From positions 1-7,835 of the forward strand of contig JACQDG010000447.1 of NCBI GenBank assembly GCA_016201185.1: DNA of 7,835 nt, in the 5' to 3' direction. The notes below the pieces were generated by a model. The model was not told the origin of the DNA, did no database searches, and worked only from the letters and a program-made list of their open reading frames with translations. The DNA comes from Acidobacteriota bacterium (GTDB taxonomy: Bacteria; Acidobacteriota; Terriglobia; Bryobacterales; JACQDG01). Shown here in pieces: positions 1-6,020 of this stretch (within the stretch, counting starts at the first letter, position 1; the number at the start of each line of letters is the position of its first letter). The position numbers were made by a program, and so were the translations under genes.

Positions 1-276
1 CTGCAGGCGCTGAACCTGCTCAACGATCCCGTCTTTCTCGAAGCCGCCCAGGCGCTCGCCCAACGTGTCAGTTCTGCCGCGGATCTGCCCCGACAAGTGC
101 AACTGGCCTTTCGTCTGGCCCTGTCGCGGGAGCCATCCGCCGGGGAGCTGGCGCGTCTGGAGCGCTATTACGCCCAGCAAAAAGCCCTGGCGGCGGCAGA
201 CCCGAAAGCCCTGCCTCCCCTGACCGGAGTTTGCTCCGTTCTGCTGAATCTGGATGAATTTATTGTGAGGGAATAA
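1..276 (+). CDS. PSD1/DUF1553 domain protein, C-terminal fragment (5' end outside window)
   Basis: The gene enters from the left edge in frame 1, and 91 codons are visible before TAA at 274-276. The fragment opens with LQALNLLNDPVFLEAAQALA and ends with LLNLDEFIVRE. This matches the C-terminus of the PSD1 (DUF1553) domain of large exported proteins that usually also carry PSCyt2 (DUF1549) and sometimes a cytochrome-c-like domain. The family is abundant in Planctomycetes, Verrucomicrobia and Solibacter-type Acidobacteria. Its biochemical role is not firmly established; links to polymer breakdown at the cell surface have been proposed. The next gene, a DUF1501 protein, starts one base after the stop, which is the standard pairing for this family and supports both calls. 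The N-terminal domains and any heme motif lie outside the window. Confidence 0.85.
   Translation: MQALNLLNDPVFLEAAQALAQRVSSAADLPRQVQLAFRLALSREPSAGELARLERYYAQQKALAAADPKALPPLTGVCSVLLNLDEFIVRE
267..272 (+). promoter_or_regulatory. Ribosome binding site of the DUF1501 gene
   Basis: GAGGGA lies inside the last codons of the upstream PSD1 gene, five bases before the GTG at 278. It supports GTG as the true start and suggests translational coupling between the two genes. Confidence 0.6.
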
Positions 277-277
277 G

Positions 278-1690
278 GTGAACTGGCAAGAAACACGACG
301 CGATTTTTTGTTTAAGGGCGCAGGGGGCCTGGGCATGGCAGCACTCGCCCACCTGCTCTCGCTCGAAGGCTACGCCTCCGCCGTCGACCCGCTGGCGCCC
401 CGGAAACCCCACTTCCCCGGCAAGGCCAAGAGCGTCATCTTCCTGTTCATGGAAGGAGCGCCGAGCCAGATGGACCTGTTCGACCCCAAGCCGGAGCTGC
501 GCCGCTGGAACGGTCACCCGCTGCCGCCGTCCCTGACGAAGGATCTCAAGCTCGCTTTCATCAAGCCGACGGCCACGGTGCTCGGCAGCCCGCGCGAGTT
601 CCAGCGGTACGGGCAGTGCGGCATGGAACTGTGCGACCTGCTGCCGCATCTCAGCGGCATTGCCGACGATATCTGCCTGGTTCGCTCGATGTACTCTGAT
701 GCCTTCAACCATCACCCCGGTCAGTTGCTGCTTTTCACCGGGCACACCACTTTCGGGCGTCCCACGTTCGGCGCCTGGGTCGTCTACGGCCTGGGGAGCG
801 AGTCGCAAAATCTTCCCGGCTTCGTTGTGCTCACGTCCGGCAACGGCACCAGCGCGGGCACGGACAATTTCTCCAGCGGGTTTCTGCCATCGACTTACGC
901 CGGAACCGTGCTCCGCAACACCGGCGACCCGATTGTTTACCTCTCGAACCCCGCAGGCCTGACGCGCGAGGCGCAGCGGGCGCGTCTCGACGCCATTCGC
1001 GATCTCAATCAGGAGCGCGCCGCTCGCACCGGCGATCGCGAGATTGCCTCCCGCATCCACGCCTACGAACTGGCCTTCCGGATGCAGATGTCCGCGCCCG
1101 AGCTGCTGGACTTCTCCGGAGAGTCAAAGGCGACTCTCGAAATGTATGGCCTCGACAAGGAACCGACCCGCCCCTTCGGCGCCAACTGCTTGCTCGCTCG
1201 CCGCATGGTGGAGCGCGGCGTTCGCTTCGTCTTGCTGATGCACGCCAGTTGGGACCACCACAGCGAGATCAACAAGGGGATCGTGAAGCAATGCGCCGCC
1301 ACCGAGCAGCCGGCCGCGGCGCTGGTTCGGGACTTGCAGCAGCGGGGCTTGCTCGATTCCACGCTCGTCGTGTGGGGGGGCGAATTCGGGCGTACACCCA
1401 TGTCAGAAATTCGCCGTCCGGAGGACGCCGATAACGCCGGTCGCGACCATCACCCCAACGGCTACAGTATGTGGCTCGCCGGCGGCGGGATCCGCGGCGG
1501 CCAGGTCATCGGCAAGACCGACGAGCTCGGCCTGCAGGTCGTCGAAAACAGGATCCACGTCCATGACCTTCAGGCGACCATCCTTCACTGCCTGGGTTTC
1601 GATCACACGCGCCTCACCTACCGCCACCTGGGCCGGGATTTCCGCCTCACCGACGTCGCCGGCGAGGTCGTGCCGAAGATGTTGGCTTAG
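278..1690 (+). CDS. DUF1501 domain-containing protein, Tat-exported
   Basis: This is a complete 470-residue DUF1501 protein, a family distantly related to the alkaline phosphatase/sulfatase fold. Its enzymatic activity is not established. The N-terminus carries a twin-arginine signal (T6-R7-R8-D9-F10-L11) followed by a hydrophobic stretch at about 14-28, so export in folded form by the Tat system is expected. Conserved family landmarks are FLFMEGAPSQMDLFDPKP (55-72), NHHPGQ (144-149), TGH (154-156), WGGEFGRTP (366-374), GRDHHP (388-393) and HDLQATILHCLGFDH (429-443). The acidic and histidine residues in these motifs resemble metal ligands of the superfamily; that is inference. The GTG start follows the upstream stop by one base and has a good ribosome binding site. 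The tRNA gene beyond it is convergent. No U-tract terminator was seen for this strand. Confidence 0.92.
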   Translation: MNWQETRRDFLFKGAGGLGMAALAHLLSLEGYASAVDPLAPRKPHFPGKAKSVIFLFMEGAPSQMDLFDPKPELRRWNGHPLPPSLTKDLKLAFIKPTATVLGSPREFQRYGQCGMELCDLLPHLSGIADDICLVRSMYSDAFNHHPGQLLLFTGHTTFGRPTFGAWVVYGLGSESQNLPGFVVLTSGNGTSAGTDNFSSGFLPSTYAGTVLRNTGDPIVYLSNPAGLTREAQRARLDAIRDLNQERAARTGDREIASRIHAYELAFRMQMSAPELLDFSGESKATLEMYGLDKEPTRPFGANCLLARRMVERGVRFVLLMHASWDHHSEINKGIVKQCAATEQPAAALVRDLQQRGLLDSTLVVWGGEFGRTPMSEIRRPEDADNAGRDHHPNGYSMWLAGGGIRGGQVIGKTDELGLQVVENRIHVHDLQATILHCLGFDHTRLTYRHLGRDFRLTDVAGEVVPKMLA

Positions 1691-1700
1691 GTCTTAATAA

Positions 1701-1730
1701 GCAAGAAAGGCGGCGACACGGAACGCCACC
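1701..1730 (-). terminator. Intrinsic terminator downstream of tRNA-Lys
   Basis: Read on the - strand, a seven-pair stem (GGTGGCG with CGCCGCC, one G-U pair; arms 1724-1730 and 1709-1715) encloses an eight-base loop. It is followed by TTTCTTGC. It sits about 40 bases past the 3' end of the tRNA, as expected for a monocistronic tRNA transcript. On the + strand the stem is not followed by a T run, so it is unlikely to terminate the convergent DUF1501 gene efficiently. Confidence 0.6.
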
Positions 1731-1769
1731 CAGGATGCCATGCCAATCCAAGGAATAGAATAGGCCAGT

Positions 1770-1845
1770 TGGTGAGCGCGGCAGGAATCGAACCTGCAAC
1801 CTAGTGATTAAGAGTCACTTGCTCTGCCAATTGAGCTACGCGCCC
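1770..1845 (-). tRNA. tRNA-Lys (anticodon CUU)
   Basis: The - strand folds into a full cloverleaf. The acceptor stem is GGGCGCG with CGCGCTC (one G-U pair), and the D arm is GCTC/GAGC. The anticodon stem is AGTGA/TCACT with loop CTCTTAA, which places anticodon CTT at 1812-1810. The T arm is GCAGG/CCTGC with loop TTCGATT. Discriminator A is followed by an encoded CCA (1772-1770). Anticodon CUU reads the lysine codon AAG. Including CCA, the length is 76 bases. A terminator follows at 1701-1730 and a possible -10 box precedes it at 1855-1860. Confidence 0.97.
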
Positions 1846-1854
1846 GGTAGAAAC

Positions 1855-1860
1855 ATGATA
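1855..1860 (-). promoter_or_regulatory. Possible -10 element for tRNA-Lys
   Basis: TATCAT on the - strand lies about ten bases upstream of the tRNA 5' end, a suitable distance for a -10 box with a very short leader. No convincing -35 hexamer was found at 16-18 bases further upstream, so the call rests on the -10 alone. Confidence 0.35.
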
Positions 1861-1897
1861 GCATGCCGACGGGTTTACGGGAGGAGCGCAGCGTGCC

Positions 1898-2155
1898 TCA
1901 GTTCACCGGCTCGTGGGTTTCCGCCACCTGTCCGCTCGCTTCCTGCAACACGTCGCCCGAGCGCGGCGAATGGAGGTCGGCGTCCAGCCGCCGCAGGGCC
2001 ACCCGCACCACGTCGCGGTGATGTAGCCCGGCTCCCAGTCCTTTGCCGCTCAGTTCCAGCCAGAGCCGGTGCAGCAACTCGACGTCCTCCGGCCAGAGGC
2101 ACGGCGGACGCGGGCCCAGGTTGAAATAGAGGCGCTCGCCGATCCGCGAATCCAC
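1898..2155 (-). CDS. Small protein of unknown function (start uncertain, may be 5'-incomplete or frameshifted)
   Basis: I do not recognise this gene. From GTG at 2155 it encodes 85 residues. It has a segment likely to begin in beta structure (RIGERLYFNLGPRPPCLW, 4-21) and two probable helices, PEDVELLHRLWLELS (22-36) and HHRDVVRVALRRLDADL (45-61), then a polar tail. The composition and hydrophobic spacing look like a genuine soluble globular protein, unlike the Ala/Arg/Pro-rich product of the overlapping frame. The same frame stays open upstream to a TAG at 2261-2263 and reads plausibly as protein (WRLAFGDAWEKPPP, then RPQISLEI), but it holds no ATG, GTG or TTG there. An ATG at 2222 with AAGGGA just before it is in another frame. 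The true start may be a rare codon such as CTG, or the 5' end may have shifted frame. It lies downstream of the FeS oxidoreductase gene on the same strand, with the tRNA beyond. Confidence 0.55.
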   Translation of the reverse strand: MDSRIGERLYFNLGPRPPCLWPEDVELLHRLWLELSGKGLGAGLHHRDVVRVALRRLDADLHSPRSGDVLQEASGQVAETHEPVN

Positions 2156-2303
2156 AATCTCCAGCGAGATCTGCGGGCGCGGCGGCGGCTTTTCCCAGGC
2201 GTCGCCGAAAGCCAGGCGCCATGGTTCCCTTATAACCAGCCGGGGTGGAGCTCGGCTTTCCTAATTCTATCACCAGTCGGGCGCGGGGGGGTTCGTGGGA
2301 TCC

Positions 2304-4175
2304 CTAGCCGGACAGCCGCCGGGCGAGGATTTCGGCGATGTCCAGGATGGCAATATCGTCGCGGCCGGCGTGGGTGGCGGCGTCCTTCAGCATGATGGGG
2401 CAATACGGGCAGGCCACGGCAACGGTCTGCGCGCCCGTCGCCAGGACTTCCTCGAAGCGGCGGTGATTCACTCGCTTCTCCTCCCCGCCGCGCACGTCTT
2501 CGGCGATGAACAGTTGGGCGCCGCCGGCGCCACAGCAGAAGGTTTGCTTGCCGTGGTGCGGCATTTCGGTGATCTCGGCGCCGGCGGATTCCAGAATCGA
2601 CCTCGGCTCGCGGGTGATGCCGCGCCCGCGGGCCAGGTAACAGGGATCGTGGTAGGTCAGCGATTCGCGGGCAGGTGAAAGCGCCAGTGACGGGAGCAGG
2701 CGCGCGAGCAGCTCGGAATGGTGCTCCACACGGATGCCCAGGCCCTCGAATTCCGGGATTTGCCGGTAATCCACGTCGAACATGCGGGCGCAGTGGGGGT
2801 CGGAGGTGACCAGTTTTTTCACCTTCTTCTGCCCGAAGGCCTCGATGAGTTTCTCGGAAACCTGGAGGTAGAGGTATTCGTTGCCGGCGCGACGCCCGGG
2901 TTCGCCACAGCACGTTTCCGCTTCGAGCACTCCCCAGGAAACCCGGGCCGCTTCAAAGATTCGCTTCATGGCCCGCGCCACTTCCTGGCCGTGGGGATCG
3001 TAGCTTGCGCCGCAGCCAAGCCAGAACAGCCACTCCTGGCTGCCGTCGAAAATCGGGAACCGCTCGGCGGTGATGAATTTCCGGCGCGTCTCCTGGGAGA
3101 CGCCCCAGGGATTGTGCGGCGTCCGCTCCATAGTGGTGAACAGGCTGCCGACTTTGGGCTTGTTCGTGCGGCCCTCGCTGACCAGGCCGCGGCGCAGGTC
3201 GAGGATCTTGCTTCCCACGTGCTCGATGCCGACCGGGCAGGCCTCCTCGCAGGCGCCGCAGGAGAGGCACTGGTAGAGGTCTTCTTCGCTCACCCAGGCT
3301 GTGCCGCGCCCCACTTCCTCCGGCGTTCCGGAGATCACTGCGCCGCCCGCCATCAGGCCGCGCTGCATCTGAAGAATCACTTCTTTCGGATTGAGCGACT
3401 GGCCAGTGAGATTGGCGGGGCAAACCTGGGTGCAGCGGCCACATTCGACACAGGCATGGATGTCGAGCAGGTCCTTCGGGGCCAGGTCGGTGAAGCGAAC
3501 GATGCCCAGGTCGTCGTCGTCCCCGGCGCGCAAGGGGCGGATGCTGCTGGTGTTCCAGGGACGGAAAAAGATGGCGACCGGCGAGAGCGCCAGGTGCAAG
3601 TGCTTGGATTGCGGAATCACCACCAGAAGGGCAAAGAAGGAAACAGTGTGGACCCACCAGTTCGCCCTCCATGCGGTAGTGTGAACCCCGAAACCGCGCC
3701 AGCCAAGCAGATAAGTAAGCATCAGCAGGACAATCAGCGCCGAGACCAGGCCCGAGGTCGGCGAAAGCGGGCCCAGCTCCTTGGGCCGCAGGGCGAAGCG
3801 CCGGAACGTCAGCCCGAGAATGCCCACCAGAACGGCGACAGCCCAGGCCGCCGCAAACAAGCCATACCAGCTCTCCTCCCTCTCGGCCGCTTCCAGGCCA
3901 CGGAAGCCCAGAGCCATGTGCCGGAGGCTCACCCAGGCAAAAGCAAAGAACCCCCACAAGACCAGCGCATGGAGCAGGCCCGCCACGGGCCGGTCGCGGA
4001 TCACCCGGGATTGCAGGACCACTTCCAGGAACACGCGCCAGAATCGCGCGCCGGGATGGTCGAACGGGAAGGCGGGAATCGACTGTATCTTGTAATGGAA
4101 GCGGCGGTAGATGGTCCTCGCGAAATACCAGATGCTCGCGACAATGAGGATCGCGAACAAAACCCGCGAGGCCAT
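2304..4175 (-). CDS. Membrane-bound FeS oxidoreductase, ETF:menaquinone oxidoreductase (EMO) type; HdrD/CCG-domain family
   Basis: This 623-residue protein probably moves electrons from reduced EtfAB to membrane quinone. The N-terminal third has about five membrane helices (near 5-24, 64-88, 103-125, 142-162 and 173-193). Histidines H69, H86, H175, H192 and H194 could ligate b hemes, as in NarI-like domains. Two [4Fe-4S] ferredoxin motifs follow: CVECGRCTQVC (C242, C245, C248, C252) and CLSCGACEEAC (C303, C306, C309, C313). Two CCG domains come next. The first has C388, C422-C423 and C462, with Asp459 in place of the first Cys of the CxxC. The second has C512, C547-C548, C589 and C592. The second CCG domain is complete enough for a non-cubane-type cluster. 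ATG at 4175 lies five bases past the etfA stop; an in-frame GTG at 4184 would overlap that stop by four bases. Adjacency to etfBA favours EMO over HdrD, GlpC or LutA roles. Confidence 0.87.
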   Translation of the reverse strand: MASRVLFAILIVASIWYFARTIYRRFHYKIQSIPAFPFDHPGARFWRVFLEVVLQSRVIRDRPVAGLLHALVLWGFFAFAWVSLRHMALGFRGLEAAEREESWYGLFAAAWAVAVLVGILGLTFRRFALRPKELGPLSPTSGLVSALIVLLMLTYLLGWRGFGVHTTAWRANWWVHTVSFFALLVVIPQSKHLHLALSPVAIFFRPWNTSSIRPLRAGDDDDLGIVRFTDLAPKDLLDIHACVECGRCTQVCPANLTGQSLNPKEVILQMQRGLMAGGAVISGTPEEVGRGTAWVSEEDLYQCLSCGACEEACPVGIEHVGSKILDLRRGLVSEGRTNKPKVGSLFTTMERTPHNPWGVSQETRRKFITAERFPIFDGSQEWLFWLGCGASYDPHGQEVARAMKRIFEAARVSWGVLEAETCCGEPGRRAGNEYLYLQVSEKLIEAFGQKKVKKLVTSDPHCARMFDVDYRQIPEFEGLGIRVEHHSELLARLLPSLALSPARESLTYHDPCYLARGRGITREPRSILESAGAEITEMPHHGKQTFCCGAGGAQLFIAEDVRGGEEKRVNHRRFEEVLATGAQTVAVACPYCPIMLKDAATHAGRDDIAILDIAEILARRLSG

Positions 4176-4180
4176 CCCAA

Positions 4181-5167
4181 TCACGAAGAGGACTGAATTG
4201 CTTCCGTCAGCGCCGGAACGATGTCGAACAGGCTGCCCACGATGCCGTAATCGGCCACCTCGAAGATCGGCGCGCTCGAGTCCTTGTTGACGGCCACCAC
4301 GGTGCGCGAGCCTTTCATGCCGACCAGGTGCTGGATGGCGCCGGAGATGCCCAGGGCGATGTACAGCTTGGGAGCGACCGTCTGGCCGGAGCTGCCGACC
4401 TGGCGTTCGAGCGGCAGCCAGCCGCTGTCGCACACCGGACGCGAAGCGCCTACTTCGGCGCCCAGCGCCTGGGCCAGCTTTTCGACCATCGGCAAATTCG
4501 CCGGATCCTTGATGCCGCGGCCCACGGCCACAATGATCTCGGCGGTGGCCAGGTCTACGGTGCGTTTGGCTTCCTGAAAGCGCTCTAGCGGCCGGGTGCG
4601 GATCTGCGCGGCATCGAGTGAGACGGAAGGATGTTCGATGGGAGCCGGAGCGCCGCCCTTCTCCAGCCGGTCGGCGCGGAACGCGCCCGCCTGCACAGAT
4701 ACAAAGTATGGCGGCCCGCCGGCAAAGACCACGTCGGCGTTCATCTTGCCCTGAAAGAGCTGGCGGACGAAAACCGGCCCGCCGTCATCCACGCGGCAGC
4801 CGACCACGTCAGAGATGAAAGCGCGGTCAAGCGAGGCGGCCAGCTTGGGAGCAAAATCGCGCGCCTGGTAGGTATGAGCCAGCAATACCAGGAGCGGCCC
4901 GGCGCGCTGAATCAGTTGCCTCAGGGCCAGGGCATAGCCGTCCGGGGTGTATTCGCCGAGCAACGAGTGCCGGAGGCTGAGGACGCGCTCCACGCCGTAA
5001 GCGGCAAGCTCGGCTTCGAGCGCTTCCAGGCCCGTCTCTGAGCCCAGCAGGGCGGCCGCCACGGGCCTGTCCAGCGCTTTGCCCAGCTCGACTCCGGCGG
5101 CGAGCGCCTCCCAGGACATTTTGTTCCAGGCGCCGCCCTGCTGTTCCATCACCACCAGTATGCTCAT
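4181..5167 (-). CDS. etfA: Electron transfer flavoprotein alpha subunit
   Basis: This 328-residue protein has normal length for EtfA/FixB. The N-terminal Rossmann-like domain starts MSILVVMEQQ. The C-terminal FAD-binding domain shows the family signatures GRGI (216-219), ASRPVCDSGW (241-250), QVGSSGQTVAPKLYIALGIS (256-275), GAIQHLVGM (276-284) and NKDSSAPIFEVADYGIVG (294-311). With EtfB it forms a soluble cytoplasmic heterodimer that takes electrons from acyl-CoA dehydrogenases and related flavoenzymes. Its ATG overlaps the etfB stop by four bases (ATGA), and the FeS oxidoreductase gene starts at or within a few bases of its own stop. Tight translational coupling of the three genes is therefore likely. 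No acyl-CoA dehydrogenase is in the window, so the electron donor is not visible. Confidence 0.96.
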   Translation of the reverse strand: MSILVVMEQQGGAWNKMSWEALAAGVELGKALDRPVAAALLGSETGLEALEAELAAYGVERVLSLRHSLLGEYTPDGYALALRQLIQRAGPLLVLLAHTYQARDFAPKLAASLDRAFISDVVGCRVDDGGPVFVRQLFQGKMNADVVFAGGPPYFVSVQAGAFRADRLEKGGAPAPIEHPSVSLDAAQIRTRPLERFQEAKRTVDLATAEIIVAVGRGIKDPANLPMVEKLAQALGAEVGASRPVCDSGWLPLERQVGSSGQTVAPKLYIALGISGAIQHLVGMKGSRTVVAVNKDSSAPIFEVADYGIVGSLFDIVPALTEAIQSSS

Positions 5168-5934
5168 AGCACGCGCGCCTCGAACTTCAGTTTTTCCAGC
5201 AGCTTCGCCGCTACCTCCTTGGGCGGGCCCTCGAGAAACTGCGTTTGCTTGGATTTCTGCGGCGCGTAGACGCGGCGGATGATCTGCCGCGGCTTGAGGT
5301 CTACGCCGAGTTCGGCCGGCGTGACCCGCTTCAGCTCCTTCGTCTTCGCCTTCTTGATGCCCATCAGGGTGGCGTAGCGGACCTTGTTGATGCCGGATTG
5401 GATGGCGAGCAGCGCCGGCAACGGCATCTCGACGTATTGGAACCAGCCGGCCTCGAGCTCGCGCTTCACCTTGATGCCGCCCTCCATCTTCTGGACTTCC
5501 ATGATGATGGTCGCGTGGGGCGCCCCGAGCAATTCAGCCAGGATGACGCCGGTCTGCGAAAAGCCGAGATCGTCGGATTGCAGGCCGGTCAGGACTAGAT
5601 CGAAGGATTCAGCGCGGATGGCGGCGGCCAGGGCCCGCGCGGTGGTGAAGCTGTCGAGCCGGGCCAGGGCCTCATCCTCGATGTGGATGCCCCGGTCGGC
5701 GCCCTTGGCCAGTGCCTCGCGGATAGCCGAAGCGGCGCGGGCCGGTCCGGCGCACACCACCACCACCTCCCCGCCGTGCTTCTCCTTCAGCCGCAGCCCC
5801 TCTTCCAGGGCGTAGGTGTCTGGCTCATTGATCTCAAAGCTGAGATCGGTTTCCCGCACCCAGGCCTGGGCATCGTCAATGCGCAACACCGAATCGCGGG
5901 CCGGCACCTGCTTCAGGCAGACAATGATCTTCAT
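5164..5934 (-). CDS. etfB: Electron transfer flavoprotein beta subunit
   Basis: This 256-residue EtfB/FixA protein has usual length. It begins MKIIVCLKQVPARDS, the standard N-terminus, so ATG at 5934 is preferred over the open frame that continues upstream into repeat DNA. Family motifs are NEPDTYALEEGLRLKEK (36-52), the nucleotide-binding loop LTGLQSDDLGFSQTG (115-129) and GWFQYVEMPLPALLAIQSGI (163-182). The nucleotide loop differs from the DGDTAQVGP style I associate with bifurcating EtfB, so a non-bifurcating ETF is more likely, though not certain. The stop overlaps the etfA start by four bases. No purine-rich Shine-Dalgarno precedes the ATG; the leader back to fabF is almost entirely an inverted repeat. 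Confidence 0.95.
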   Translation of the reverse strand: MKIIVCLKQVPARDSVLRIDDAQAWVRETDLSFEINEPDTYALEEGLRLKEKHGGEVVVVCAGPARAASAIREALAKGADRGIHIEDEALARLDSFTTARALAAAIRAESFDLVLTGLQSDDLGFSQTGVILAELLGAPHATIIMEVQKMEGGIKVKRELEAGWFQYVEMPLPALLAIQSGINKVRYATLMGIKKAKTKELKRVTPAELGVDLKPRQIIRRVYAPQKSKQTQFLEGPPKEVAAKLLEKLKFEARVL

Positions 5935-5942
5935 GGGAATGC

Positions 5943-6020
5943 AACCGCAGATGAGCGCAGATAAACACCGATCGAAGAACAAGAATTCCTATCCGTGTGC
6001 ATCTGTGTTCATCTGTGGTT
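5943..6020. repeat. Imperfect palindrome of two inverted copies of a dispersed bacterial repeat
   Basis: Two 30-base arms (5943-5972 and 5991-6020) are inverted copies of each other, matching at 24 of 30 positions around an 18-base loop. Each arm is a version of AACCRCAGATGARCRCAGAT followed by about ten more bases. Three mismatches would be G-U pairs in one strand's RNA, so a long hairpin is possible. The motif resembles a family scattered between genes in many bacterial phyla, often seen as spurious peptides such as LSALICGC and CICVHLW. The outer edge of the right arm supplies the final AA of the fabF TAA stop. The left arm ends nine bases before the etfB ATG. Confidence 0.8.

Noticed and set aside
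1875..2273. 132-codon - strand frame overlapping the small unknown gene, and 106-108-codon + strand frames in the same area
   Set aside because: Their products are Ala/Arg/Gly/Pro-rich with no plausible fold. The frame ending at 1898 has balanced hydrophobic spacing. The ATG at 2222 with a ribosome-binding-like site is noted only as a possible frameshifted start.
2718..4196. Long 492-codon open frame on the + strand
   Set aside because: It lies entirely antisense to the FeS oxidoreductase gene, has shadow-like composition and no recognisable domain. The opposite strand has clear cysteine motifs and membrane helices.
4176..4433. Extension of the FeS oxidoreductase frame upstream to 4433
   Set aside because: The extra residues overlap the conserved C-terminal FAD domain of etfA and read as Arg/Pro/Gly-rich shadow sequence. 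The family N-terminus, a membrane helix, begins at ATG 4175 or GTG 4184.
4181..5934. Electron-bifurcating ETF
   Set aside because: The EtfB nucleotide loop does not match the bifurcating-type motif I recall, and the neighbour is a membrane EMO-type protein rather than a bifurcating partner dehydrogenase. Phylogenetic placement of EtfAB would decide this.
5943..6020. CRISPR array or transposon end
   Set aside because: There are only two inverted units, with no regular spacers, no transposase and no target-site duplication. A dispersed palindromic repeat explains it better.
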